Below are positions 18,229-27,230 of a stretch of DNA of 57,346 nt, one piece after another. Under the pieces are notes generated by a model. The model was given only the letters and a program-made list of their open reading frames with translations, was not told where the DNA came from and made no database searches. The translations under genes were made by a program, and so were the position numbers. The stretch covers positions 1-57,346 of the forward strand of contig JBIKXS010000020.1 of assembly GCA_044355655.1 (NCBI GenBank), in the 5' to 3' direction. Numbering within the stretch: the first letter of the stretch is position 1; every line of letters starts with the position of its first letter. Source of the stretch: UBA3064 sp023258775 (GTDB lineage: Bacteria; Pseudomonadota; Gammaproteobacteria; Burkholderiales; Burkholderiaceae_E).

Positions 18229-19481
18229 TTCGCCATTGGAAATGGCGCAACGATTTGCCCTGATCTAAATTCATCAGGGAAAAGGATGACCTGAGTTCCA
18301 GGTTGATCAAACTGATCTAGCTCTTTGCCGCGAACTTTTTGAAACTGCGTCATGAGAATTCTTGGCTTTGCCCATTCGCCGCGCTCGCCAAAACGGATAT
18401 CGCCGCTAACTGTTCTGAAAGTTGCACTCCGAATATGATTGGCTAAAACGTCGTCATTGAGTGACTTGGTTGCGAGAATCGCTTGCTCGGCAACCTGCAT
18501 CTGGGCATAGGTGGTGGGCGGGACATAAAAACCGAGCGGGTCGATTTTCTCGGCTGCGGCAACGTCGCGATAGCGCTTAATAAACTCCTTGGTACCTGCA
18601 AACTGCATGGTTGGCTCAGGCAAATAGAGCTCATAGTTGACTACACCGTTTAAGACACCCGACAATTGTTGCTTAAGGGCGGCGACCTGTAGGCCTACCA
18701 TCGCGCCTCCAAACATGGTGCAGCGAAGTTTTACCTCAGCAACTGCCCGGACCATCCCGGAGGTGTCTGCAACATATGAGCCAACGAACACCAGGTCTGG
18801 TTTGGTTGCAGCAATCGCACGCGCGACAGACAAAAACTCTACCTGATTGGGTGGATAAGATTTGTCGTAAACGATCTTGAAGCCTAATCGGTTAGCGTGA
18901 TCTCTGGCACCCTCAAGCGCATTTTTAGCGAACTCAGCATCTGCGCCGACCAGTGCAACCGTCTTGGGTCGTGGGTTCAGTTTCGCTGCAACCTCAAAGA
19001 ACCCGCGCGCCAACTCGCTTTTGCCATTGGGACCATAAGCCATGAGTTGAAAGTATTTATCGTAGTTAAAGTTATCGTTAACTGCGAGTGCGAGATTGGC
19101 AATGATGAGTCGCTTTCGACTGATGATTAAGGGCATCGCTGGGGCCACAAGATTCGTGCCTGTCCCCACGAGAACATCAACTTTATCGACATCAAGCAGC
19201 TTGGTGTAAAGACCAGGAACCAACGTAGGATTGGTTTGGTCGTCATAGATCACCAGTTCGACTTTTCGTCCAAGCAATCCACCTCGCGAGTTAACATCAT
19301 CTCGCCAGATTTGCATCGATGCATACGCAACCTTTCCAATCGCAGCGTTACCACCTGTTAGAGGAAGCGTACCGCCAAAGCGGATCGGGTTTGCCTGAGC
19401 AAAGGCGTGTTGCCCCAACATCATGACTGGGGCCGCCGAGAGCGTTGAAATCACCGCCCTGCGTTGAGCTTGATGTTCCAT
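18225..19481 (-). CDS. ABC transporter substrate-binding protein, LivK/Peripla_BP_6 type
   Basis: A 418-residue periplasmic type-I binding protein. The N terminus (RRAVISTLSAAPVMMLGQHAFAQ) is a signal peptide; the fold opens with IRFGGTLPLTGGNAAIGK and contains GLLGRKVELVIYDDQTNP, both typical of this family. It is the first gene of the operon SBP-SDR-livH-livM-livG-livF, with GGAG upstream of its ATG. Promoter signals must lie in the 235-base space shared with the divergent flavin oxidoreductase gene. Longer than LivK of enteric bacteria (about 370) but normal for this wider family. The ligand is unknown. Confidence 0.92.
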   Translation of the reverse strand: MEHQAQRRAVISTLSAAPVMMLGQHAFAQANPIRFGGTLPLTGGNAAIGKVAYASMQIWRDDVNSRGGLLGRKVELVIYDDQTNPTLVPGLYTKLLDVDKVDVLVGTGTNLVAPAMPLIISRKRLIIANLALAVNDNFNYDKYFQLMAYGPNGKSELARGFFEVAAKLNPRPKTVALVGADAEFAKNALEGARDHANRLGFKIVYDKSYPPNQVEFLSVARAIAATKPDLVFVGSYVADTSGMVRAVAEVKLRCTMFGGAMVGLQVAALKQQLSGVLNGVVNYELYLPEPTMQFAGTKEFIKRYRDVAAAEKIDPLGFYVPPTTYAQMQVAEQAILATKSLNDDVLANHIRSATFRTVSGDIRFGERGEWAKPRILMTQFQKVRGKELDQFDQPGTQVILFPDEFRSGQIVAPFPMAN

Positions 19482-19716
19482 TTACTGTCTCCGTTGTTGT
19501 CTTTGTATCCATCGTGAAACTGAATTTTCGCGAAGTCAAGAACCGGGCGACGAACAATTCATGAACGGCGGCGTTTGCGTTAAGTAAATGGAAGATTCCG
19601 AAATCATCGTTTTCTGATTGCAAACAAAAGGCGCACACAATCTGACGCTTTGCGTTGGCTTTTCATATTTGCTCTATGATCAACGCAGTCAAAACTATAG
19701 TTTTCGAGGGGCTGTC

Positions 19717-20820
19717 ATGAGACTTGGATACTTCACAATGCCGGTTCATCCGGCGTCCCGCAATCCAACAGAAACACTTCGTGAGGACAGGGAGATCATT
19801 ATCCTTGCTGACCAACTCGGTTACCACGATGCTTTTGTTGGCGAACATGTTACTGACCTGATTGAGAACATCACAAGCAGCATGTTGTTTCAGGCCACGC
19901 TTATTCATTCCACAAAGCAGATTCGTCTGGGAACAGGTACGACGAATTTGTCACACCTTCATCCGGTGCTAGTTGCCGCTCATGCGTCAATGCTCGACCA
20001 CTTGTCTGAAGGGCGGTTCATCCTTGGCGTGAGCCCCGGCGCACTTCCATCGGACGCCGAGGTGCTTGGTATCTTTGATGAAGATCGTAATAAGATGTTT
20101 GCCGATTCGATTGATGTGATTCTAAAAATCTGGGAGTCAGAGCCCCCTTACGACATTGAATTTCCAGATAACCGCTATAAGGTATCGACTGCCCGCACGT
20201 TGGACCATATTTCGCATACTGGAAAAATGTACAAACCCTATCAGCGGCCAAGGCCCGAGATTGTAGGTACGGTGGTTGCCCCTTTTTCCAAGGGTATCGT
20301 CGCCATGGGCGAGAAAGATCTGCATCCGATTTCTGCAAACTTTTTGTATGAAAAATGGCTGACTTCCCACTGGGAGAATTATGCAAAGGGCAAGGCCAAT
20401 AAGGGGATTGTCGCTGATCGCTCAGATTGGCGAGTAGCCAGGACCATCATGGTTCATGACGACGACAAAGTTGCCATTAATTACGGAAAACAATCAGAAC
20501 AAAGTCCTTATCGTTTTTATTATAAAAACCTCGGTTACAAATTGCGCAAAGGAAAGCGCGATGCGGTTTTCACCATGGATGGCCAGACACCTGAGCACCA
20601 GGTACCTTTGGACCAAATTGTCGATCAACTCGTCATTGCAGGTAGTGTTAACCAGGTTGTTGACCACATCCTTAGACTCTACGAATCACTCGGCGGGTTC
20701 GGCGAACTTGTTTATGCTGGGCTTGACTGGACCGACCCTGCACTGGCTCGTCGGTCAATGGTCTTGATGGCCGAACAGGTTATGCCTAAAGTGAGGGATG
20801 CCTTGGGTCAGCCTGCTTAG
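19717..20820 (+). CDS. LLM-class (bacterial luciferase-like) flavin-dependent oxidoreductase
   Basis: A 367-residue F420/FMN-dependent enzyme of the luciferase-like TIM-barrel family, beginning MRLGYFTMPVHP. Family segments are DAFVGEH, IRLGTGTTNLSHLHPV, HLSEGRFILGVSPG and the C-terminal IAGSVNQVVDHI. Such two-component monooxygenases usually need a flavin reductase; none is adjacent. The start is the ATG at 19717 with GAGGGG just upstream; the frame is open from 19618 but those residues are not family-like. It is divergent from the ABC operon and paralogous (near-identical motifs and N terminus) to the gene at 31719-32852. Confidence 0.9.
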   Translation: MRLGYFTMPVHPASRNPTETLREDREIIILADQLGYHDAFVGEHVTDLIENITSSMLFQATLIHSTKQIRLGTGTTNLSHLHPVLVAAHASMLDHLSEGRFILGVSPGALPSDAEVLGIFDEDRNKMFADSIDVILKIWESEPPYDIEFPDNRYKVSTARTLDHISHTGKMYKPYQRPRPEIVGTVVAPFSKGIVAMGEKDLHPISANFLYEKWLTSHWENYAKGKANKGIVADRSDWRVARTIMVHDDDKVAINYGKQSEQSPYRFYYKNLGYKLRKGKRDAVFTMDGQTPEHQVPLDQIVDQLVIAGSVNQVVDHILRLYESLGGFGELVYAGLDWTDPALARRSMVLMAEQVMPKVRDALGQPA

Positions 20821-20920
20821 TCACGACCCAAGGCCATTGCTTGTGTTTGGCGCTGTACGCTGGCGCTGTGCTCTGGCGCTCTAGCTCAACATGATCTCGG
20901 ATCCTGTTGAAGGTTTACTG

Positions 20921-22270
20921 CTAGCCGAAGGCTTCCAATGTTTTTCCGCCGGCACTTACCGCGTGAGCATGAATCAAAATCACCGCCATGATGCAGGTTT
21001 CGTCATAGCGGTTGACCCAGTTATGAACTGTTCCTCTTTGGACCATGACATCACCTGCCTTTAGCTGTACCACCTCCCCGCCTGGTTCAAGTTCCATATC
21101 GATCCGGCCCTGCATAACAACAATATAGTCGATTGAATCGCTCCGATGGACCCTTTTTGCTACACCTGGGTGGAAATCGAGGATTCTAAAGACGCTGCCA
21201 TCTTGGATCATGGTGAAGACGCCCGGGCGCTTGCCAGCATCTGCGTGACCGTCATTGTTTGCAGGTGATGTTTCTGTAGTCCAAATATTGCAAACATTAG
21301 CATTGGCCCGACCCTGTCGGAAGTGTTTGCAGATTTCATCAATTAAGACAACAGCCTCTCCTTGCTCGTTGTGACCCGTAATGACACGGCGAATACTTGG
21401 TGCTTGCGGCGAGGTCTTGGCATGTTCTTGCGCTGACAATACCTTTGTCATGAATGTAACGAGGACTTTAGTGAGTTCAGCCTCTAAAGGTTCCCAGGCC
21501 TCGAATGGAACAAGTGCTACATCCTGATCGTCGATCGGCAGTTGGTGTAGTTGCGAGCCAGGAATGAGCAACTGGGCTGCACGCCCTTGTTCTGAGGAGT
21601 GGGTCTTATCGTTGCCGGGTATCACGATGCAGGGTACCCTAATTGCCTGCAACTGTTCTTCGCTGATTCCTAGAACGGGAAATCGAGGGCCTTGCTGAAA
21701 GATCTCGAGCCAATGCGACATAACTCGAATATATTCAGCCGGGTCCATGGCCATGAGCCTTGCTTCGTTATCGGGATTGGCACGAATTCGTTCCTGAATC
21801 TGCTCAAGCTGACAGACTGCCTTCATGCCGCCCTGTTGGGCAGCGCGAATAAATTGGCCGTAGTAATTTTCTGGAAGTCGCCCTGCGGCGAATTCCCCGC
21901 CAGTAATCCTCATGAGCAATAACCCGAGTACCATTTGAGGATGGCGTTTATAAAATAATAACGAAAGTCTCGCGCCTGAAGAGGTTCCGCCGATAAAGGC
22001 CTTTTTGATATCTAAGTGATGAAGTAACAAAGCGAGGTCGTCCGCCCAAATCTCTTCTTCACCTTCCTCGCCGCCAATATAAATGTCGGAGGCACCGGTG
22101 TTACGGCGGTCATGCAACAAGACTTGAAAGCCATTCGCAGCAATCTTATTGGCAAATCCGACGAACTCCTGAAATCCCCGACGCCCGCCTGTAATGAGTG
22201 TGACCCAGGGGCCCTGTTGGCCAATGACTTCGTAATGAATTCTGACATTTTTAATCGGTGCAATCGGCAT
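20921..22270 (-). CDS. Alpha/beta hydrolase fused to a C-terminal cupin domain
   Basis: A 449-residue two-domain protein. Residues 1 to about 270 are an alpha/beta hydrolase: HDRRNTGASD oxyanion region and nucleophile elbow GGTSSGAR with Ser97. The usual catalytic His is not obvious, as the expected place reads PIDDQDVALVPF. After a linker (about 275-290), residues 290-449 match stand-alone cupin proteins, starting SIRRVITGHNEQGEAV and with cupin motif 2 GDVMVQRGTVHNWVNR. Motif 1 (HRSDSIDYIVVMQG) has one His instead of two. In related genomes I would expect two separate proteins. Convergent with the LLM gene. Confidence 0.82.
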   Translation of the reverse strand: MPIAPIKNVRIHYEVIGQQGPWVTLITGGRRGFQEFVGFANKIAANGFQVLLHDRRNTGASDIYIGGEEGEEEIWADDLALLLHHLDIKKAFIGGTSSGARLSLLFYKRHPQMVLGLLLMRITGGEFAAGRLPENYYGQFIRAAQQGGMKAVCQLEQIQERIRANPDNEARLMAMDPAEYIRVMSHWLEIFQQGPRFPVLGISEEQLQAIRVPCIVIPGNDKTHSSEQGRAAQLLIPGSQLHQLPIDDQDVALVPFEAWEPLEAELTKVLVTFMTKVLSAQEHAKTSPQAPSIRRVITGHNEQGEAVVLIDEICKHFRQGRANANVCNIWTTETSPANNDGHADAGKRPGVFTMIQDGSVFRILDFHPGVAKRVHRSDSIDYIVVMQGRIDMELEPGGEVVQLKAGDVMVQRGTVHNWVNRYDETCIMAVILIHAHAVSAGGKTLEAFG

Positions 22271-22313
22271 TGTCTTGGCTCCTAAATCTTGTTATCGGTT
22301 AAGCGGTTAGAAC

Positions 22314-22398
22314 AAAAAAAGAAAATCGCATTCTAAAAAAGGGAAATCGCATCTTAAAAAAAGGAAAATCGCATCCTGAAAAAGAAAAATCCCATCCT
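22314..22398. repeat. Four imperfect 21-22 bp tandem repeats, A-rich
   Basis: Four head-to-tail units of the form AAAAAAGGAAAATCGCATCYT occupy 22314-22334, 22335-22355, 22356-22377 and 22378-22398, in the gap between the CobW-like gene and the hydrolase-cupin gene. A 21-bp period puts the units on the same face of the helix every two turns. They lie upstream of the hydrolase-cupin start. Confidence 0.85.
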
Positions 22399-22421
22399 AT
22401 GATGTCGATGAGTTCCTTTGG

Positions 22422-23696
22422 CTAGTCGGTCCGCAGTTTGTCGGCTGCGCGAAAAAGTTCACGGATTGCGCTCCCATCAAGGCGTCGTCCGATGAATACC
22501 AAGCGGGATTTGTGGTTGTCAGAAGGCCAGCGATCGAGCTCAACAGGCGGGTGAAAGACATGTTGCACACCCTGAATCACCACCGGTTTTCCCATAATGT
22601 TGACAATGCCTTTAACGCGCAGCAAGTCCTGACCGCGAAGATTTGAAAGTAATTCCAAAGCCGACGAAAAAGCCTCCCAGCTAAAGCTTTCATCCCAGGT
22701 AAGCGAAAAGGTCCTAATCCCTGCAGGATGCCGGATCGCGTCCTGCAAAGTTCTAGTACGTTCAATTGGACCTTCTACGCCCTGGGTTGCGTGGGAGGAT
22801 TCCTGGGTTGTGTGGGAGGATCCCTGGGTTGCGTGGGAGGATTCGCTGAGTTCTGAGTCATTAAGCGAACTTGAACGATGCTGCGGGCGTGAAGCCTGCG
22901 CAGCGCTTGAGGCCTCGAGCGATTCGTCCGCCATGAGTTTGACTGGAAAAAGCTTTTGAATGGCATCAACGGCTTTATGGCTGGATAAGCCCCGACCAAT
23001 CAGCTCCTTTGGTTCGATCTCACCAAACAACAATTTTTTTTGCGGTGCGTAGGGCTGGATTTTCGCGACGACTAGTTCGACAGCTTGCATCAGCTCAACA
23101 CTAACGCGATCGGATTTCGTAATTAAAATGAGATCGGCAATGGCAACTTGCTTGATGGATTCAACATGGTCTTGCAAACTCTGTAGTCCGTGCTCGGCAT
23201 CGACCAGGGTGACGACACCATCAAGAAAGAAATGCTTGGACAGAAGCGGGTCGGTGATGAGGCTTTGAACAACAGGCGCTGGGTCTGCCAGGCCAGTCGT
23301 TTCGAGGATCACGCGGTCAAACTCCGGAATAAGGCCAGCCACTCGGTCCTGAAAAAGCGCTCGCAATGTTTGCTGAAGATCTGTCCGAACGGAGCAGCAA
23401 AGACAGCCATTTGCAAGCAAGGCAACCGACTCAGTCACCTGACTGACCAGATCGTGGTCAATGCCAATGGCGCCCAGCTCGTTGATCACGACGGCTACCC
23501 TGTCCATCGCTGGATGCCTGAGCAGACGCGCCACCAGCGTTGTTTTGCCAGCACCGAGAAAACCCGTAATCACAGTGACTGGGATTTTGCCTGCAAGCGG
23601 ATCCTTGTGGGTCGACGTTTGAACAGGAACTTGTAGCGCGTTCAGTTGATTACCCCCCTTATTTCTGACCGCTGTGCGCCTCGTATGGACCAACAA
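22422..23696 (-). CDS. CobW/G3E-family GTPase (metal chaperone type)
   Basis: A 424-residue G3E GTPase. Walker A is GFLGAGKTT (45-53), the metal-binding CLCC is at 98-101 (CxCC motif of the zinc-chaperone COG0523 group), and TKSD (193-196) is the base-specificity motif. A C-terminal CobW_C domain runs from about 325. Between the domains lies a low-complexity Ser/His linker with three copies of SSHATQG-like sequence (286-306). Such His-containing linkers can bind metal. The start is unclear: the frame opens at a TTG at 23696, and a CTG following an AAGGGGGG purine run is an alternative. A metal role is the family inference; the client among nearby metalloenzymes is unknown. Confidence 0.85.
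   Translation of the reverse strand: MLVHTRRTAVRNKGGNQLNALQVPVQTSTHKDPLAGKIPVTVITGFLGAGKTTLVARLLRHPAMDRVAVVINELGAIGIDHDLVSQVTESVALLANGCLCCSVRTDLQQTLRALFQDRVAGLIPEFDRVILETTGLADPAPVVQSLITDPLLSKHFFLDGVVTLVDAEHGLQSLQDHVESIKQVAIADLILITKSDRVSVELMQAVELVVAKIQPYAPQKKLLFGEIEPKELIGRGLSSHKAVDAIQKLFPVKLMADESLEASSAAQASRPQHRSSSLNDSELSESSHATQGSSHTTQESSHATQGVEGPIERTRTLQDAIRHPAGIRTFSLTWDESFSWEAFSSALELLSNLRGQDLLRVKGIVNIMGKPVVIQGVQHVFHPPVELDRWPSDNHKSRLVFIGRRLDGSAIRELFRAADKLRTD
22779..22841. repeat. Three 21-bp in-frame tandem repeats in the CobW-like gene
   Basis: Three 21-base units encode SSHATQG, SSHTTQE and SSHATQG on the minus strand. They are nearly identical at DNA level, and the length keeps the frame. 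Copy number could change by slippage without breaking the protein. Confidence 0.9.
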
Positions 23697-23751
23697 ATAC
23701 CTATCGGCCTTCGCTTATAACAGTCTGAAAAACTGCGATTTAAACGCCGCT

Positions 23752-24996
23752 TCAAATGTCAAGTTCTAGAACATAAAGGCCGCCACTGAATCGGTCAACC
23801 CCATACACTAATCTCTTGTCATCAACGTAGACATCGTTAATCTGGCTTGCTCCTGCGGGCGACAGACGCGGTGTTGGTGGTACGTAGTAAGCAAGCTCTT
23901 CAACTTGGAAGGGATTACTTGTATCGAAGACGCGAATTCCGCCGTTGAAAAAGCTGCCAAAAATTAATGTGTCAGAGCGAAACGACGTGGGAATCGGCAA
24001 ATTCTCATGTAAGTTATGTGCACCGTATCGACCTCCTCGTCGCCCGAAATGCTTGACTGAGGGCATCGGAAATGTACCAAGGGGTAGCGGCCTTGTTTCG
24101 TCTCGGGCATCTAAGACCCAGATGAGTTTAGGCCAGTCCGCTCCGTCGTCCTGAACACATTCATCACTCACAATCCAAAGATCTCGACTAAATAGCGGCA
24201 ATACGGTATGAGTAAAGCCGTTCATGGGCGGCGAATGATTCCAATGAGCTACGACTTTCATGTGCGATAAATCAGAAATATCCAGCACAATGGCGCCGCC
24301 ATCAATGTAGCCGAGGTAGGCTCGGTCTGGTCGATCCGGAAATACGTTCGTGTTGTGAGCTCGATAACCGGTATCGAATGAGCCCTTCAGTCGCGCAGGC
24401 GGTGGATCCTGATCGCCCTGTCTTGTTCCGGGGTACCACCACCGTCCAAGTTCGCGGGGCTTTGAGGGCTCAGAGACGTCCACCACCCGATAGAACTGAT
24501 CGTCAAGCGGATTGGTGGGCGTAAAGTCTGCTGCGCCTGACGACATATGGACTGTCTTGCCATCAACGAACCACAGGGCATGAACGCCGCGCGAGTGCGG
24601 TCCAGAGCAGTCGAAGTGAGAAATGAGACGGGGACGTTCCGGTGTTGATATATCAAACAAATCAAAACCTGCAGGCGTTAAGCCTGGGACCTGAGTCTGG
24701 TAGGCAACCGCAAGTAAGTCACCACAAACATCGAGTGAATTGGAACGGACTCTTGGGTGTGGGAGCGCCGTTTGAATAACGATAACCGGTTTATGCGGGT
24801 CGGTGACGTCGACCCCTGTGAAATTTTTTGGCGCGGATTCGTGTGCGAGCCAAAGAATACGGCGCCCATCGCTCGTTTGCTGCATTGAGATGCCTTCGCC
24901 AAGTCCGCCGTAACCGTCAAGGTTATGGTGAGCGAGTAGTTTCATGTTTCGGGACAAAGCCCCGGTTTGCGCGTTATTCGAAACAGATTCAGACAT
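23752..24996 (-). CDS. LVIVD-type beta-propeller protein
   Basis: A 414-residue protein made of repeated blades ending in motifs such as VDVTDPHKPVIV, FDISTPERPRLI, VDVSEPSKPREL, LDISDLSHMKVV and FDTSNPFQVEEL, the LVIVD repeat pattern of seven-bladed propellers. No catalytic motif is visible and there is no signal peptide. I prefer the ATG at 24996 (MSESVSNNAQ) over a TTG at 25056. It lies between the CobW-like gene and a Bug-protein gene read the other way. Function unknown. Confidence 0.8.
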   Translation of the reverse strand: MSESVSNNAQTGALSRNMKLLAHHNLDGYGGLGEGISMQQTSDGRRILWLAHESAPKNFTGVDVTDPHKPVIVIQTALPHPRVRSNSLDVCGDLLAVAYQTQVPGLTPAGFDLFDISTPERPRLISHFDCSGPHSRGVHALWFVDGKTVHMSSGAADFTPTNPLDDQFYRVVDVSEPSKPRELGRWWYPGTRQGDQDPPPARLKGSFDTGYRAHNTNVFPDRPDRAYLGYIDGGAIVLDISDLSHMKVVAHWNHSPPMNGFTHTVLPLFSRDLWIVSDECVQDDGADWPKLIWVLDARDETRPLPLGTFPMPSVKHFGRRGGRYGAHNLHENLPIPTSFRSDTLIFGSFFNGGIRVFDTSNPFQVEELAYYVPPTPRLSPAGASQINDVYVDDKRLVYGVDRFSGGLYVLELDI

Positions 24997-25150
24997 GGCT
25001 ATGGGCGATCGCAAAGTTAAAGATTGATTGTCGATGAAAAACTGCTTCGATGGCAATAAGCGAGATCAAAGCATTGCTTTTTTAAGCAAAGCGGTTAAAT
25101 TGCTCGAAAACAATAGCAATGACTTGAATCACCCTTAAGGAGGAAATGTA

Positions 25151-26140
25151 ATGAAATTTCATCGTCCAATGAGGCGCGTCTCAATGTTGGGGCTCGTTGC
25201 AACTGCCTTATCTATCTATCAAGCCCCTCAGGCAATTGCCCAGACCTTTCCTTCACGACCCGTTAAGCTGGTGGTGACCTATCCGCCGGGAGGCAGCTCG
25301 GATCTTATGGCTCGCGTCATGGCCCGCAAGATGCAGGAGGCCTGGGGGCAAGCGGTTGTTGTTGAGAACAAGTCCGGTGCGGCAGGGTCGGTCGGCATGG
25401 AGTACGCGGCGCGACAGCCTGCCGATGGTTATACATTTGTAATCGGTAATATGGGTCCAGCGGCAATCAATCCAATGATTTCGCGCCTTCCCTACGATAT
25501 GAAGAAAGACTTTATCGGCGTGTCTTTGATTGCGACAGGCCCGAACATCCTGGCTGTTCCCGAGAATTCGCCCTTCCGAACAGTTTCCGACATCGTGAAT
25601 CGTGCCAAGTCAAAACCGGGATCGGTCACTTTTGGAACGAGCGGGCCAGGTGCGTTGAATCATTTGGCTGGTGAGTTGATGATGCGCCTTGCGGGGGTGC
25701 AAATGGTCGGGGTTCCGTATAAAGGCGGTGGTCTGGCGGTTAACGATTTGCTCGCTGGTCACATTGATATGATGATTTCCGATGCATTGCCAGTGTCACA
25801 ACACATCAAGTCTGGACGATTAAGGGCCTTGGCGATCACGAGCGAAAAGCGCTCAGCGCTCAACCCCGATATTCCAACCTTTACTGAACTCGGGATGGCA
25901 GGTCTTGTGGCAGAAAATTGGTGGGCGGTTTATCTGCCTTCAGGAACCTCAAAGCCGGTGGTCGATCAGTACTTGCAAGTACTCAACAAAATCATGAAAG
26001 ATCCAGAGTTGCGACAACGTTTTGGCGAACTGGGCGTGGTGGCAAGCGTTTCGAGTCAGTCGGAGCTCGCCACTTTCGTCAATGACGAAGAGCGCAAGTG
26101 GTCAAGGATCATCCAAGATGCAGGCATTAGTAGCAAATGA
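25151..26140 (+). CDS. Bug-type (TctC) periplasmic binding protein
   Basis: A 329-residue solute-binding protein with a signal peptide (MRRVSMLGLVATALSIYQAP..AIAQ) and the Bug signature FPSRPVKLVVTYPPGGSSD, VVVENKSGAAG and VPYKGGG. AAGGAGG lies just upstream of the ATG. It is the first of a run of three binding-protein-like genes on the plus strand (25151, 26192, 27231). No TctA/TctB membrane genes are in the window, so it must share a transporter or act in sensing. Confidence 0.94.
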   Translation: MKFHRPMRRVSMLGLVATALSIYQAPQAIAQTFPSRPVKLVVTYPPGGSSDLMARVMARKMQEAWGQAVVVENKSGAAGSVGMEYAARQPADGYTFVIGNMGPAAINPMISRLPYDMKKDFIGVSLIATGPNILAVPENSPFRTVSDIVNRAKSKPGSVTFGTSGPGALNHLAGELMMRLAGVQMVGVPYKGGGLAVNDLLAGHIDMMISDALPVSQHIKSGRLRALAITSEKRSALNPDIPTFTELGMAGLVAENWWAVYLPSGTSKPVVDQYLQVLNKIMKDPELRQRFGELGVVASVSSQSELATFVNDEERKWSRIIQDAGISSK

Positions 26141-26191
26141 GCTTGAATGGATGTCGCGACAAACGACATGACAAAAGGCAAGGCAGAGATC

Positions 26192-27211
26192 ATGACTGAA
26201 AACATAACCAAGACGACGACAAGACGGGCATTGTCGATTGCCCTTGGAAAAACCGCCCTGTGTCTTGCAGGTGCCGGTGCCTCCGTAAAGGCCCTTGCGC
26301 AATCCGCAGAGCAAGCCTATCCCTCGCGGCCGGTGAAAATCGTGGTCCCATTTGCAACAGGCGGGCCTGCCGATAACTACGCGCGTTTTATTGCGCAACG
26401 CCTTCAGGAGCGTTTTGGTCACGCTTTCGTGGTTGAGAACAAGCCCGGTGCGGGCTCCATTATCGGCACTGATCAGGTGGCAAAGGCTGTGCCAGATGGT
26501 TACACCTTGTTGATGATGTCAAACACCCACACGGTGAACGAAACATTCATTCCCAACAAGCCCTATGCTCTATTGCGCGATTTCGTTGGGGTGGCTCCAG
26601 TTAATTTTTCGGACCTGGTGCTGGTTGCACATCCCCGGGCTGGCGTTCGCAGCTTGGGCGAACTTATCGCAAAGGCTAAGGCCAACCCAGGAAAACTTAA
26701 TTACGCCTCATCGGGACTTGGAACGCCTTATCACTTGGCTGGCGAATTGTTCAAAAGTTTGGCAGGGATCGACCTTGTTCATGTCCCATACAAGGGTAGC
26801 TCAAACGCGAGGACAGACGTTCTGGCGGGACATGTTGATCTTATGTTTGACGCGGTGACAACCATGGCTGAGCAAGCCCGCTCGGGAAAGGTCATCGCGC
26901 TCGCAACAAGTGGCAAAACTCGCTCATCCGTCATGCCCAATATTCCGACGCTGCACGAGTCGGGCGTGAGTAACTACGAGTCCACCATCTGGCTCGGTCT
27001 TGTCGCTCCGCGAGCAACACCAAGGGGAATCGTCAATCGACTCAACGAGGAAATTAGTCGAATGCTCTCGCAAGCTGAAGTTCGGGATCTCTGGGCTAAG
27101 CAGGGCGCCTCGCCGATCTTGCTCGGCGTCGATAAATTTGAGGTCTACATCAAAGAGGACATTGAGAAGTGGTCCGCACTTATCAAGTCATCAAATATTC
27201 GGCCCGAATAG
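26192..27211 (+). CDS. Bug-type (TctC) periplasmic binding protein
   Basis: About 339 residues, with an N-terminal signal containing TTRRALSIALGKTALCLAG, a twin-arginine-like pattern, ending at KALAQS. The mature part has YPSRPVKIVVPFATGGPAD, VVENKPGAGS and VPYKGSS. The ATG at 26192 follows a GCAGAG; the frame is open with other ATGs at 26147 and 26168, so the start is uncertain. It lies 50 bases after the preceding Bug gene and is likely co-transcribed with it. Confidence 0.92.
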   Translation: MTENITKTTTRRALSIALGKTALCLAGAGASVKALAQSAEQAYPSRPVKIVVPFATGGPADNYARFIAQRLQERFGHAFVVENKPGAGSIIGTDQVAKAVPDGYTLLMMSNTHTVNETFIPNKPYALLRDFVGVAPVNFSDLVLVAHPRAGVRSLGELIAKAKANPGKLNYASSGLGTPYHLAGELFKSLAGIDLVHVPYKGSSNARTDVLAGHVDLMFDAVTTMAEQARSGKVIALATSGKTRSSVMPNIPTLHESGVSNYESTIWLGLVAPRATPRGIVNRLNEEISRMLSQAEVRDLWAKQGASPILLGVDKFEVYIKEDIEKWSALIKSSNIRPE

Positions 27212-27230
27212 AAATTTTCAGGAACTTTTT

